Source of the DNA: Chryseobacterium fluminis
GTDB lineage: Bacteria > Bacteroidota > Bacteroidia > Flavobacteriales > Weeksellaceae
NCBI RefSeq assembly: GCF_026314945.1
Contig: NZ_CP111121.1
Coordinates: forward strand, 2,170,001 to 2,234,000
Direction of reading: 5' to 3'
Length of the DNA stretch: 64,000 nt
The notes below the pieces were generated by a model. It was not told the origin of the DNA. It saw nothing but the letters and a program-made list of their open reading frames with translations, and searched no databases. This document shows positions 7,141 through 18,295 of the stretch, one piece after another. Numbering within the stretch: position 1 is the stretch's first letter; every line of letters starts with the position of its first letter. Both the position numbers and the translations under genes were made by a program.

Positions 7141-9918
7141 TTACTGTTTGTAGTTATATTTATATTTCTTTAAAACATTTCCGTTTTCATCGGTGATCTT
7201 GTCTAACCTTCCGGCTTTATCGTATTGGTAGATCTCGCGGATTCCGGAAGGCGGGGTCATGCTCTTCATCCCGACCAGCGGATCGTAGACATAGGTGGTG
7301 ATCTGAAAACCTGCCAGTTCCGCCTTATTCCTGAAAAGATCCAGCGCATTCTGCAATGCCTGCTCGGAAGTACCGTCGGTATCGGCGTCGGATCTGGTCA
7401 CCATATCGGAGATATAAGGTGAAACCTGGCTGTAGGTTGCGCCCTCTATTTTGGCAATCGGCTGGGTTTTGTTATAACCCCAGACTACAGAAACCGGGAT
7501 CCCGTCTCTGGTGGTATACTCTTCCAGATTTCCTTTGGAATCATATTGATTGAAAATGACTTCTGAAGCCAGAATATTCTGCGAATCATAGGAAACAGCT
7601 GAAGAAGGCAGTTTGTTGGCCGGATTATCATATTTCGTTTCCGATCTCGCCATGACGATTCCTGCATCGGCATTATTCTTTTTAATCATGGTTTTCGTTT
7701 CCAGGGGGATGCTGGTCATATTCGCGGTAAGCAGCTTCTGGTTATTTTTTTCCAACGGATACAGGTAGCTGGTTTCCTGGATGCTTCCGTCGAAGGCAGT
7801 AGCTCTTTCAAGCGTGACAAAATAATGTGCCGGACTTCTGAAAACCTCCTGCTTCGCTTCTGCCACTCCGGAACCGAAGAAATTTCGGGAGACGCTGCTT
7901 TGGTTTCTGATCCACGTGGTTTTGATATAATAAGATTCTGTACTTGGGGCGCTCAGGTATTTCGGACCATCATATTCTTCAAATGTATAATCGTATATCT
8001 CCTCTGATACTTTTTGGTTAGAAGCATTGTACGCTTCTTTTTTATCCAGAATTCCTTCACGGGCAAGGTTAAAGTTAGGCCAGGTCTCCTGTCTCGGATA
8101 GTCATCCGGCGCTTTAAAATAATATTTCGTGTACCCTGTATTTCCTCCTCTGGAAACTTTCACATTTTTATAAATAAGGCTAGGATTAGCCATTTCTCCA
8201 TTGATAGAACCGCTTTCTACAAGAATACCACTGCTTTTTGCAGGATCATCAAATCTATTATAATCATAATGCTCTACCTTTGAAGGGACAGCGGACAACA
8301 TATCAGACAGGCCTGTATCAAAATATTTAATTTCTTTTACCCTGGCCAAACCTTTGAAGGATTTTAAAGTGATGGTATCGGTAGCCGGACCGGTGATGAG
8401 TTCTGCAGAAAAACTAACCGGTTCGGTCAGCGAGAAATTAAAGTCATTGGAAAATAAAGTGACATAATACTCTCCGGGTTCAAATGATCTGGTCTGTGAT
8501 ACTTCGTAACCAGGATCCGGATCCAGAGCAGGGCCTACCGCATTATGGATGCTGTAATTATTGCCTGTTTTCTTATGAAACTGTAATGCCCAGGTATGAT
8601 CCGGTAAATTGGCTAAATTTTCAGCTGTTATAATAAGGTCACTATTGGTGTTCTGACTGTTGGGAAGGACCGTAAAAAAATATTTTTTGGCCGTTCCGTT
8701 GATCTGGTCAAACGTAATGTCATTCCCGATCGGTTCGCTTGTGGGAGGATTTTTAACAATCTCAGTTTTAAAACTGTAAGGGGTATAATCAAAATTATAT
8801 TCTATGACTCCGCCCGTGGGAAGGATGATCCTTTTTAACACCTGTGAAGATATGGATTCACCTCCATCCGTCCCTGAAGATATAAGATTATAAACAAATT
8901 GATATTTCTCCAGCGAATTTCCATCTGCGTCAGTCCGGGTAAATGAATTTAAAATTCGAAGCCCAGGATTGAGATAAGTATATTGCAACGTATATCTGTT
9001 GATAAAACGGTTATCGTATGTTTTTAAGGTAATATCATTAATTTTAAAAGGATCATTGATTTTGTTACCGGTATTATCTTTAGTCGTATTAATATCAATA
9101 ATACCCCGGTCTTTTATTTCGATACGGGTAAGCTTATTGGCTTCCGTATCGGTGTACTGGTTGGTTCCAGGAGGGTAGATAAGGTCTCTGAAGTAAGTAT
9201 ATTTAACCAGCTCCTGATTGTTTTCATCTGAAATGGACGTTAAGTAATACGTACTTCTGTACTGCTTATCTGCATAAAAGCTTCCATGATGGCGATCGTC
9301 CCGCGTCCACACCTGCATCCTGTTGATATCATACGTCTGAAATTTATAAACAATCCCTTTACTGCTGGTAATGGTAAACGAATCAATGATTAGTGTGGCA
9401 GGATTTGCTGCTGCCGTATATTTGATCACAGACGTATACGGGGTAAGTTTGGTAACGGTGTAGGTATTATTAATGGTGTCCCTGATAATCCTGAATTTTC
9501 CTGACTCTTCCGGGGTGCTGAAATTGTACTGGTCATCATACTCATTTTTCCGGTAGTTTACAGAATTGATGTCATCAAAGGACTCATCAAAATCACTGAT
9601 TACTTCTTTGGAAATCGCTCCCGTTCCCAATAGCGACCATCCTTTCCCGACGTTGCTTACCCAGCTCTCATCATCGACATTGCCAGAATGATAATTCAGT
9701 CCCAGGCTGACTTCCACAAACTTATTGTTGGTAGGAACCGAAATCAGCGGATACGAGATATTCGGAACCCCCGTTTGTATTGAAACCGGGATATTGGTGT
9801 AAGTCGCCAGCGATGACGCCGTGGGCGTAGGCAGGGTGACGCCGTGCTGACTCTGGGTCTGGCTGTAACAGATCTGACAGCTTAGCCAGGTAACCATCAG
9901 TAAAAATATATTCTTCAT
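7141..9918 (-). CDS. Secreted YD-repeat (RHS-repeat) protein
   Basis: A 925-residue protein with a signal peptide (MKNIFLLMVTWLSCQICYSQ). The N-terminal half has the SpvB/TcB-like look of Bacteroidota proteins that precede Rhs genes (GLNYHSGNVDDESWVSNVGKG). The last 150 residues carry YD-type repeats (YDPLVGMKSMTPPSGIREIY, YDKAGRLDKITDENG) and the protein stops at NYKQ, with no toxin or sorting domain. It lies 9 bp after the T9SS protein gene and 99 bp before the Rhs gene, so the three are probably co-transcribed. It may form part of the shell or a carrier for the Rhs toxin; this is inference from gene order. Confidence 0.7.
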   Translation of the reverse strand: MKNIFLLMVTWLSCQICYSQTQSQHGVTLPTPTASSLATYTNIPVSIQTGVPNISYPLISVPTNNKFVEVSLGLNYHSGNVDDESWVSNVGKGWSLLGTGAISKEVISDFDESFDDINSVNYRKNEYDDQYNFSTPEESGKFRIIRDTINNTYTVTKLTPYTSVIKYTAAANPATLIIDSFTITSSKGIVYKFQTYDINRMQVWTRDDRHHGSFYADKQYRSTYYLTSISDENNQELVKYTYFRDLIYPPGTNQYTDTEANKLTRIEIKDRGIIDINTTKDNTGNKINDPFKINDITLKTYDNRFINRYTLQYTYLNPGLRILNSFTRTDADGNSLEKYQFVYNLISSGTDGGESISSQVLKRIILPTGGVIEYNFDYTPYSFKTEIVKNPPTSEPIGNDITFDQINGTAKKYFFTVLPNSQNTNSDLIITAENLANLPDHTWALQFHKKTGNNYSIHNAVGPALDPDPGYEVSQTRSFEPGEYYVTLFSNDFNFSLTEPVSFSAELITGPATDTITLKSFKGLARVKEIKYFDTGLSDMLSAVPSKVEHYDYNRFDDPAKSSGILVESGSINGEMANPSLIYKNVKVSRGGNTGYTKYYFKAPDDYPRQETWPNFNLAREGILDKKEAYNASNQKVSEEIYDYTFEEYDGPKYLSAPSTESYYIKTTWIRNQSSVSRNFFGSGVAEAKQEVFRSPAHYFVTLERATAFDGSIQETSYLYPLEKNNQKLLTANMTSIPLETKTMIKKNNADAGIVMARSETKYDNPANKLPSSAVSYDSQNILASEVIFNQYDSKGNLEEYTTRDGIPVSVVWGYNKTQPIAKIEGATYSQVSPYISDMVTRSDADTDGTSEQALQNALDLFRNKAELAGFQITTYVYDPLVGMKSMTPPSGIREIYQYDKAGRLDKITDENGNVLKKYKYNYKQ

Positions 9919-9927
9919 TTTTCTCAG

Positions 9928-11487
9928 TTATTTCTTAATTAATTTAGCATTCGCCGTTTTATCCGTATCCGTTTTTATGACCACCAGGTAAGCGCCCTGA
10001 ATCAACGGCTGTGTATTGATCTTAGTTACCTTATTTTTAGTTTTTAAGCTTTGCAGTTGTCTTCCGCCCATATCATACACCACAATCTCCGCATCCTTAA
10101 AGTCAAAGCCGATTTCCACATACGCATAATCCGACACCGGGTTCGGGTAGATTTTTATATCCTGCTTTTCGATCAGCTGATCAATCTGTTGATCTCCCAG
10201 CTTTACAATTTTCCAGTTCTCTTTTCCCAGTTCCTCAGCACTGGTGCCTGCCAGGATAATAGAGCCATCCCTGTTGAGCTTAATATCAGATAACCGTTCC
10301 TCTTTTTTAGAAGACTGCCCCTTCACATGCTTTCTCCACTGCTCATTTCCGTTTTCATCCAGATACAGCATCCAGAATTTTTCATCATCAGCTTCTATCC
10401 TGCCTTCCGCCTGGGTATAACCACCTAACAAGATTCCCGTCGTCAGGTCTTTATTCTTTTCTCCTTTCTCTTTTTTCTCGATAACGCTCATTCCCATCAG
10501 TACATCCCTGTTTTTAAAGTTGTAGGACTTCTGCCAGACTTCTTCTCCCCTGTTATTTAAAGAAATCAGCCATAAATCCGTTCCTTCGGTGATCCCGACT
10601 GATTTATTTCCCGATCTCTCCGATCTCGATTCTCCTCCAACGATATAGCCGCTCGAAGTCAGTGCCAGGGTTCTTAAATGGTCATCTTCTTTTCCGCCGA
10701 AGTTCTTTTCCCATTCCACTTTTCCGTCTTTGGAAAGCTTTATGATCCAATAGTCGCCTTCCCCGAAATTTTCGGTTTTCTTGGAGCCACCGGTTGTGCT
10801 TCTGGAGTAAACGCCTAACAGAGCTCCGCCGTCTTTTGTCGGAATCATTTTCTCCACTTCATCCAGGCCTTTTCCGCCCAGAATCAGCTGGGACAGTTCT
10901 TTCCCGTTTTTATCGAGTCTTACCACCAGAACATCTTTCGATCCATATCCTTTAGCTGAGTTTTGAACGTTTCCTGCGACGAAAAATCCCAAGTCAGTCG
11001 TCTGGATCACCGCTCTCGCCTCTTCATCAGAAGCGGTACCGATCGTTTTTTGCCACATTTCTTCAGCAAAAGGACTAATTCTGACCAACCATATATCGGA
11101 TCCTCCTTTCGAGTCTTCTTTTTTATCCAATCCTTTTCCTGAAAATGAAGTTCCTGCCAAAAGAAAACCACCTTCCTGCGTAGCAACTGTTGCTGATAAA
11201 AAATCGTGATTCTGTCCGGAGAAATATTTTTCCCAGACTTCTTCGCCCTGCTGGTTGAGTTTAACCAGGTGAAATTCATAGCCCTTATTCTGTTTACCGC
11301 CTCCAGACGGTATCTTCGTACTTTGAATGCTGCTTCCCGAAATTAGGTATTGCCCGTCGATGGTCGTGGTGACCTGGCTCAGGAAATCCTGGGTGTTGGA
11401 TTTGATATCTTTCTGCCAGATTACTTCCTGGGCAGAAAAATTTAAAATAGTGCATAAGAAAAATGCACTCCTGTAGAGTTTTTTCAT
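9928..11487 (-). CDS. T9SS type A sorting-domain protein with propeller-like repeats
   Basis: A 519-residue protein with a signal peptide (MKKLYRSAFFLCTILNFSAQ). Residues about 20-430 hold five or more repeats of the form GGxDxWLVRIS...W.K..GG..D, suggesting a beta-propeller. Residues about 440-519 form a T9SS type A C-terminal domain (IKIYPNPVSDYAYVEI ... GAYLVVIKT ... KLIKK), which directs export and cell-surface attachment through the type IX system. It is the first gene of the putative three-gene unit that ends in the Rhs toxin, and a -7 box lies 42 bp upstream. Its partner or substrate is unknown. Confidence 0.8.
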   Translation of the reverse strand: MKKLYRSAFFLCTILNFSAQEVIWQKDIKSNTQDFLSQVTTTIDGQYLISGSSIQSTKIPSGGGKQNKGYEFHLVKLNQQGEEVWEKYFSGQNHDFLSATVATQEGGFLLAGTSFSGKGLDKKEDSKGGSDIWLVRISPFAEEMWQKTIGTASDEEARAVIQTTDLGFFVAGNVQNSAKGYGSKDVLVVRLDKNGKELSQLILGGKGLDEVEKMIPTKDGGALLGVYSRSTTGGSKKTENFGEGDYWIIKLSKDGKVEWEKNFGGKEDDHLRTLALTSSGYIVGGESRSERSGNKSVGITEGTDLWLISLNNRGEEVWQKSYNFKNRDVLMGMSVIEKKEKGEKNKDLTTGILLGGYTQAEGRIEADDEKFWMLYLDENGNEQWRKHVKGQSSKKEERLSDIKLNRDGSIILAGTSAEELGKENWKIVKLGDQQIDQLIEKQDIKIYPNPVSDYAYVEIGFDFKDAEIVVYDMGGRQLQSLKTKNKVTKINTQPLIQGAYLVVIKTDTDKTANAKLIKK

Positions 11488-11528
11488 TCCCTTGTTTATT
11501 GAGTTTAACAGTTATTTTTTTAAGCGTG

Positions 11529-11536
11529 CAAAGCTA
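11529..11536 (-). promoter_or_regulatory. Bacteroidota -7 promoter box for the Rhs operon
   Basis: The minus strand reads TAGCTTTG followed by CACG, matching the TAnnTTTG consensus, 42 bp before the ATG of the T9SS gene. No TTG was found at the usual 17-23 bp spacing, so the -33 element is weak or absent. Confidence 0.5.
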
Positions 11537-11982
11537 CTACTTTTCAATGGGTTAAAGAACTGATAGATGAAATTTATTTTAATATGTTAACGTTTTTATT
11601 ATCAATCTGTTCGCTTCATGAAGTGCATCTTTTATTTCTGTAAATATATTTCGATATAACGACAAAACATGTCGCAATACAATAAATGATGCATCGCTTT
11701 ATATAAAGGTTGGAAACAAAAGATAATTTTCTGAGTACTGTTGAATACCACACTAAGTTCTTTTATTTAGAATGTATATTTTTACCGTTCATATATTATT
11801 TTATCTCAGCCTTTAACTCAATACAATCATCTGAACTGACTTGAGAACACCACACGGTCATTGTTGATAAAAATGATCTTTATTGAATGACAGACCTCTC
11901 AAGCTTTCTTTACGTCCTCAAAGGAAAATCAGTAAGGACAGTTTATAATTTGATGTTGAGATCCGTAATCATACAAAAGCAG
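11537..11982. other. Intergenic stretch, no gene seen
   Basis: AT-rich non-coding sequence between the Rhs operon promoter and the terminator of the small lipoprotein gene. A short palindrome (CGACAaaacaTGTCG, around 11660-11674) is the only structure noted; it has no clear role. Confidence 0.5.
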
Positions 11983-12007
11983 GCCGTTTTGCAACTGACG
12001 AAACGGC
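11983..12007 (-). terminator. Intrinsic terminator of the small lipoprotein gene
   Basis: Perfect 7-bp stem GCCGTTT/AAACGGC with an 11-nt loop, directly after the stop codon at 12015 on the minus strand. Confidence 0.6.
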
Positions 12008-12014
12008 GTGCTTA

Positions 12015-12215
12015 TTAATTACAATTCCTGCAGTAGCTTTTATCTACATATTCTTTGTTTCCTCCTGAAGACAGATAATAGCAGCCTCCTTTTTCGCCTA
12101 CATACAATGGATGGACGTTGTAGCTGCAAGATCCTGAGGCATTATCATTTCCTCCGCTGTTTTCACATGAACACAAGGTGATTGATAATACAATAAGTAA
12201 AAATGATTTTTTCAT
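12015..12215 (-). CDS. Small lipoprotein with GGxYY...GNKxYV motif
   Basis: A 66-residue protein with a lipoprotein-type signal (MKKSFLLIVLSITLCSCENS) and a short Cys-containing mature part. Its C-terminal half reads YVGEKGGCYYLSSGGNKEYV, the pattern of the short PBCV basic adaptor-like motif found in many small flavobacterial exported proteins, and ends YCRNCN. Five cysteines in the mature part suggest disulfides. It stands alone with its own terminator. Function unknown. Confidence 0.65.
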   Translation of the reverse strand: MKKSFLLIVLSITLCSCENSGGNDNASGSCSYNVHPLYVGEKGGCYYLSSGGNKEYVDKSYCRNCN

Positions 12216-12320
12216 AGCTAAGTTTAGATAGTTAATGTTTTCTTCAGCAAAACTAGGTCAGGAATACCGTCAAAAAATACGGGAAACCATAAGCAGGAAG
12301 CATTGTCTTTTTTACGCAAA

Positions 12321-12346
12321 AAAGCAGCTCCTTTCGAAACTGCTTT
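12321..12346 (-). terminator. Terminator downstream of katG
   Basis: Stem AAAGCAG/CTGCTTT with a 12-nt loop just after the katG stop; a T-rich run follows on the minus strand. Confidence 0.6.
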
Positions 12347-12367
12347 ATTTGAATATTCTTGTTTTAA

Positions 12368-14693
<2,326 letters not shown>

Positions 14694-14705
14694 TTAACCA
14701 GTGGA

Positions 14706-14761
14706 CAAATCTACCATTGTTATAAAATAAATACAATCTATCATAGATATTTTCATGATAG
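14706..14761 (-). promoter_or_regulatory. katG promoter with overlapping operator-like palindromes
   Basis: On the minus strand a -33 TTG (14734-14736) and a -7 box TAGATTTG (14706-14713) are 20 bp apart, an ideal Bacteroidota spacing, 58 bp before the katG ATG. Two inverted repeats overlap or flank the -33 element: CTATCAT/ATGATAG (14738-14744, 14755-14761) and ATTGT/ACAAT (14716-14720, 14733-14737). They could be bound by a peroxide regulator, but no consensus could be assigned. The rest of the 14649-14973 gap is AT-rich and holds no gene. Confidence 0.55.
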
Positions 14762-14973
14762 TTAAAAACGATAATATTGCCTTTTTGTTGATTACATGAA
14801 CTTGTGCGCACAGCGGGTGAAATAATGCAATTAAGATAATAAAATTTTACATTTAATTATATATTTCCTACTTAAAACTAAATAAATTTACAATCATTTA
14901 ATATAATATGAATATAATGTATACATTTCACACTTTCTGATTACAGAAAATTTAATTAACTTTATGTCTAAAT

Positions 14974-15447
14974 ATGAATTTGGATATGAAAAAAGTACTT
15001 GTAGTGATTCTCGTTGCGTTTATTATACTTCAGTTTTTTCCTATTGATAAAACCAATCCTGCCCCTACTCCGGGCATGGACTTTTTAACCATAAAAAAGA
15101 CACCTCCTGAGACTGCAGAAATGATCCGTACCTCTTGTTATGACTGTCATTCCAATGAAACTGCATATCCCTGGTATTCTAATTTCGCTCCGGCATCGTG
15201 GTTTCTGAAAAACCATATTAATGAAGGAAGAAAGCATCTTAATTTTTCCACCTTCGCTACCTACGAACCTAAAAGACAGCTTCACAAACTGGAGGAGTGT
15301 ATAGAAATGGTGGGGAAAAAAGAAATGCCTCTGGAATCTTATTTCGTAGGACATCAGGATGCGAAACTTACTGATGAACAAAGGAAACTGTTAATTGATT
15401 ATTTCAAGAGAGAAAAAGCTGAAACCGAGAGAAAAATGTCATTTTAA
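14974..15447 (+). CDS. Haem-binding domain protein (CxxCH)
   Basis: A 157-residue protein, or 153 from the second ATG at 14986, which gives a cleaner N-terminal membrane anchor (MKKVLVVILVAFIILQFFPI). A single c-type haem motif CYDCH lies near residue 55, followed by the conserved ETAYPWYSNFAP stretch typical of the Haem_bd (PF14376) family of periplasmic proteins. The ATG at 15459 of the DCC protein follows after 11 bp, suggesting a two-gene unit. It is divergent from katG, so a shared role in peroxide or redox stress is possible but not shown. Confidence 0.75.
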   Translation: MNLDMKKVLVVILVAFIILQFFPIDKTNPAPTPGMDFLTIKKTPPETAEMIRTSCYDCHSNETAYPWYSNFAPASWFLKNHINEGRKHLNFSTFATYEPKRQLHKLEECIEMVGKKEMPLESYFVGHQDAKLTDEQRKLLIDYFKREKAETERKMSF

Positions 15448-15458
15448 AATAATACATC

Positions 15459-15872
15459 ATGATAGAAAACTGGCAGGAAAAACATATTGTATTTTTTGAC
15501 GGAGATTGCGGGGTCTGCAATTTCTGGGTACAGTGGATTTTGGAAAGGGATAAAAAAGATGAGTTCCTGTTTGCATCACTGCAATCGGATTTCGGTCAGA
15601 AATTTTTATCTGAACGAAGTTTGGACACGAAGGTTTTTAACACCTTATACTTGTGGAAACCCGAACAGTATTATGTAGAAAAGTCTCAGGCAGTTCTGAA
15701 AATTGCCGGTTTGCTGGGCGGTATTTATAAGCTTTCAGGCATTGGAAAAATCATTCCCAGATTCCTGAGTGATCAGGTGTATGATATGGTTTCGAGAAAC
15801 AGGATGAAGCTTGCCAATCAGAAATGTTATCTGCCGACCCCTCACCAGAGAAAAAAATTCATTGAGGTTTAA
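15459..15872 (+). CDS. DCC-family thiol-disulfide oxidoreductase (DUF393)
   Basis: A 137-residue protein with the family's N-terminal signature IVFFDGDCGVCNFWVQW (the DxDCxxC motif that names DCC) and a hydrophobic middle segment (LLGGIYKLSGIGKII). Family members are thioredoxin-like in sequence; substrates are mostly unknown. It follows the haem-binding protein gene by 11 bp and is closed by a shared hairpin terminator. Confidence 0.8.
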   Translation: MIENWQEKHIVFFDGDCGVCNFWVQWILERDKKDEFLFASLQSDFGQKFLSERSLDTKVFNTLYLWKPEQYYVEKSQAVLKIAGLLGGIYKLSGIGKIIPRFLSDQVYDMVSRNRMKLANQKCYLPTPHQRKKFIEV

Positions 15873-15918
15873 AATACAGCCATTCTAATATCGTTATATC
15901 TCTAATATCCATAAAAAC

Positions 15919-15945
15919 AAGACTGCTTCACGAAGAAACAGTCTT
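15919..15945. terminator. Bidirectional terminator between DCC gene and amylase gene
   Basis: Perfect stem AAGACTG/CAGTCTT with T runs on both strands, between two convergent genes. Confidence 0.65.
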
Positions 15946-15992
15946 TTTATCCTGATAAGCTTACGGATACACAGATTCTAACAATTATTTTA

Positions 15993-17423
15993 TTACTGAT
16001 TTAAAGACCATACGGAATAAGAATTGGGCGCGCACTGAATTTTCACCCATTTGTCGCTCTGGGTGGTCGGATACCATCCTGAACTTCCCGTAAAGTCCTT
16101 AATCTGCTGGCCCGCCCAGTTGGTCTGGATCCATCTTTCCTGCCAGCTGGAGGAAGTATTGATGTACACCACCAATCCGGGATTTCCGTTATAGCCGTTT
16201 CTCCTGGCAATATACTCGTCATTGTCGGTATACAGAATGGAGGTTGTACCGGTAGCTTTATTGTTGTGAATCCAGATCAGATTGTTCAGCCTTTCTTTAT
16301 TCAGCCATTCTTCATAATCCCTGTAAAAGACCGTCGGATATCCCTCGTGGGTCAGAATATAGGCATACGCCGGCATTTTGTTACTGATGATGTCTGTATC
16401 GTGATTCGCCACAAAAGTGACCGCCCTGTACGGATTTCTTTTCCACATCATATCATCATTCAGGGCATTCAGATTTCCGTTATCAAACGCCTCGTCCATC
16501 TTATAATACGCTGCAAAATCGAATACGGAGCTGTTGGCATTATTAGCCCACCATTCTAAAGTATTCACATTGGAATCCCACAGTTCTCCCACAGAAAATC
16601 CACCGACATTTGAATTCCAGGTATTCACGACCCAGGGCCCGAATCCCTTCACGTAATCAAACCTCCATCCATCGAATTTCATGACATTTTTATAATATTT
16701 TCCGACAGAATCATCTCTTCCCCAAAGCCAGTCCTGGACGTAAGGATTCGCATGGCATAGATCCGGAAATCCGCCGAAAGCTCCTTCATCATTATTGCCA
16801 TAGGCATTTTTATAAAAGTCATTATAGCTTCTCGGAAATTTTCCTGAAGCCACTCCCGAAAAATTGGTCCACGTATTGGTTCCGGTAAAAGGATTGGCTT
16901 CCGATTGTCCCCCGCTGTTATGATTAATAACAATATCAGCATAGACCTGCATATTTTCCGCATGTGCTTTTGTAATTAAAGCCTCCAACTCTGTTCTTGA
17001 GCCGAAACGGGTTTCTACGCTTCCGTTTTGGTTAAAATTTCCAAAATCATAGTAATCGGTCGGATCATAGCCCATAGAGTAGGCTCCGTTCTGCGCTTTA
17101 GAAGCTGGAGGAAGCCAGATGGCTCCGATTCCTGCATTGGACCAGTCGGTTACTTTTCCTTTAACGGTATTCCACCAATTTCCCCCATCGGGAACATCCC
17201 AGTAAAACCCCTGCATCAGAACACTTCCTCCCGGTCCCGCAACAAATTTTCCATGGGTTGAAACTCCTGTACTGAACGGGCGCCCGTCATGCTTCGTCAC
17301 ATTCACTATTTTATCATGAATTTCGGCGTTTCCCGGCGTTTCCGGAATGAGTTCATCACTATTGCGGCAGGAACTCATACATCCGACTGCCAGTAATGAA
17401 AGTAATAAATGTCTCTTTTTCAT
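15993..17423 (-). CDS. GH13 alpha-amylase lipoprotein
   Basis: A 476-residue enzyme that would hydrolyse alpha-1,4-glucans at the cell envelope. The signal MKKRHLLLSLLAVGCMSSC ends in a lipobox with Cys19. GH13 motifs are in order: DIVINH (163-168), GWRFD with nucleophile D256, VGELWD with acid/base E280, and VANHDTD with D342. The length and the MQGFYWD start near residue 70 fit the small bacterial/plant-type amylases of GH13. It is monocistronic. Anchoring suggests it serves nutrition at the surface or in the periplasm; the exact side of the outer membrane cannot be told. Confidence 0.9.
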   Translation of the reverse strand: MKKRHLLLSLLAVGCMSSCRNSDELIPETPGNAEIHDKIVNVTKHDGRPFSTGVSTHGKFVAGPGGSVLMQGFYWDVPDGGNWWNTVKGKVTDWSNAGIGAIWLPPASKAQNGAYSMGYDPTDYYDFGNFNQNGSVETRFGSRTELEALITKAHAENMQVYADIVINHNSGGQSEANPFTGTNTWTNFSGVASGKFPRSYNDFYKNAYGNNDEGAFGGFPDLCHANPYVQDWLWGRDDSVGKYYKNVMKFDGWRFDYVKGFGPWVVNTWNSNVGGFSVGELWDSNVNTLEWWANNANSSVFDFAAYYKMDEAFDNGNLNALNDDMMWKRNPYRAVTFVANHDTDIISNKMPAYAYILTHEGYPTVFYRDYEEWLNKERLNNLIWIHNNKATGTTSILYTDNDEYIARRNGYNGNPGLVVYINTSSSWQERWIQTNWAGQQIKDFTGSSGWYPTTQSDKWVKIQCAPNSYSVWSLNQ

Positions 17424-17598
17424 ATTAAAAGTTTTAATTATTAAAGCATTACCTAAATTACAATTTTATTAAATAAAATTCTATTCCATGTGAAATATTT
17501 TTCCAAATCAACACTCATATTCTTAAAATTATTATTTAAATCTTGATTAAAAATGTATAAACTTTAAAGATTTTCGGTACAGTTTTTCCATTAATCCA

Positions 17599-17606
17599 TA
17601 TATTTG
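17599..17606 (+). promoter_or_regulatory. -7 box immediately before DUF4290 start
   Basis: TATATTTG matches TAnnTTTG and is only 6 bp from the ATG at 17613. A TTG inside this box is an apparent upstream start but belongs to the promoter. The spacing suggests a leaderless or almost leaderless transcript. Confidence 0.55.
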
Positions 17607-17612
17607 CAGACT

Positions 17613-18293
17613 ATGGAATACAATACCCAAAAAACTCAGCTTCATTTGCCCGAATACGGCAGAATTATACAACAGTTGGTTGAACGTTGCAAAGAGCTTT
17701 CTACAAAAGAAGAAAGAAGCGAAATGGCCATGGCCATCATTGATTTTATGGGTCAGAGAAACCCTCAGCTTCGCGATGAAGAAAATTATAAGCATAAACT
17801 TTGGGACCATCTTTTTATTTTAGCCGATTATGATCTGGATGTAGATTCTCCCTATCCTTTTCCTACGAGAGAAGAACTGGCTGAAAAACCAAAAAGAATG
17901 GAATACCCGAAACTTCAGGGTGACTTTAAATTTTACGGGAAAAGTATTCTTCAGTTAATCGAAAAAGCAATCGAACTGGACCAGGGTGACGAAAAAGAAG
18001 CCCTGATTGAGGTTATTGCCAATAATATGAAGAAATCTTACAACGTATATAATAAAGAGCATGTAACGGATGATGTGATCTTCCGCCACCTGAAAGAACT
18101 TTCGGAAAACAGACTGGATCTGACGGGAATAGATTCGCTGGAGAAAAGTAAAATCTATTACACGACCAACAGCAACAATCGAAATAACAACCAAAACAAC
18201 AATAACCGGAATAACAACCGAAACAACCAAAATAACAAAAGAAGACACAACAATAATAACAACAATAATAATCATAATAAAAACAGAAAGTAG
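17613..18293 (+). CDS. DUF4290 protein with Asn-rich tail
   Basis: About 226 residues. The first 175 form the Bacteroidota-specific DUF4290 domain (start MEYNTQKTQLHLPEYGRII, with KLWDHLFILADYDLDVD). The last 40 residues are almost only Asn, Arg, His, Lys and Gln, encoded by AAC/AAT-rich DNA at about 18170-18290. The ATG at 17613 is preferred because the earlier TTG lies in the promoter box. The murA start follows the stop by 2 bp, a pairing common in this phylum, so co-expression is expected. Function unknown; the basic Asn-rich tail could be disordered and bind nucleic acid or membrane. Confidence 0.8.
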   Translation: MEYNTQKTQLHLPEYGRIIQQLVERCKELSTKEERSEMAMAIIDFMGQRNPQLRDEENYKHKLWDHLFILADYDLDVDSPYPFPTREELAEKPKRMEYPKLQGDFKFYGKSILQLIEKAIELDQGDEKEALIEVIANNMKKSYNVYNKEHVTDDVIFRHLKELSENRLDLTGIDSLEKSKIYYTTNSNNRNNNQNNNNRNNNRNNQNNKRRHNNNNNNNNHNKNRK

Positions 18294-18295
18294 AC

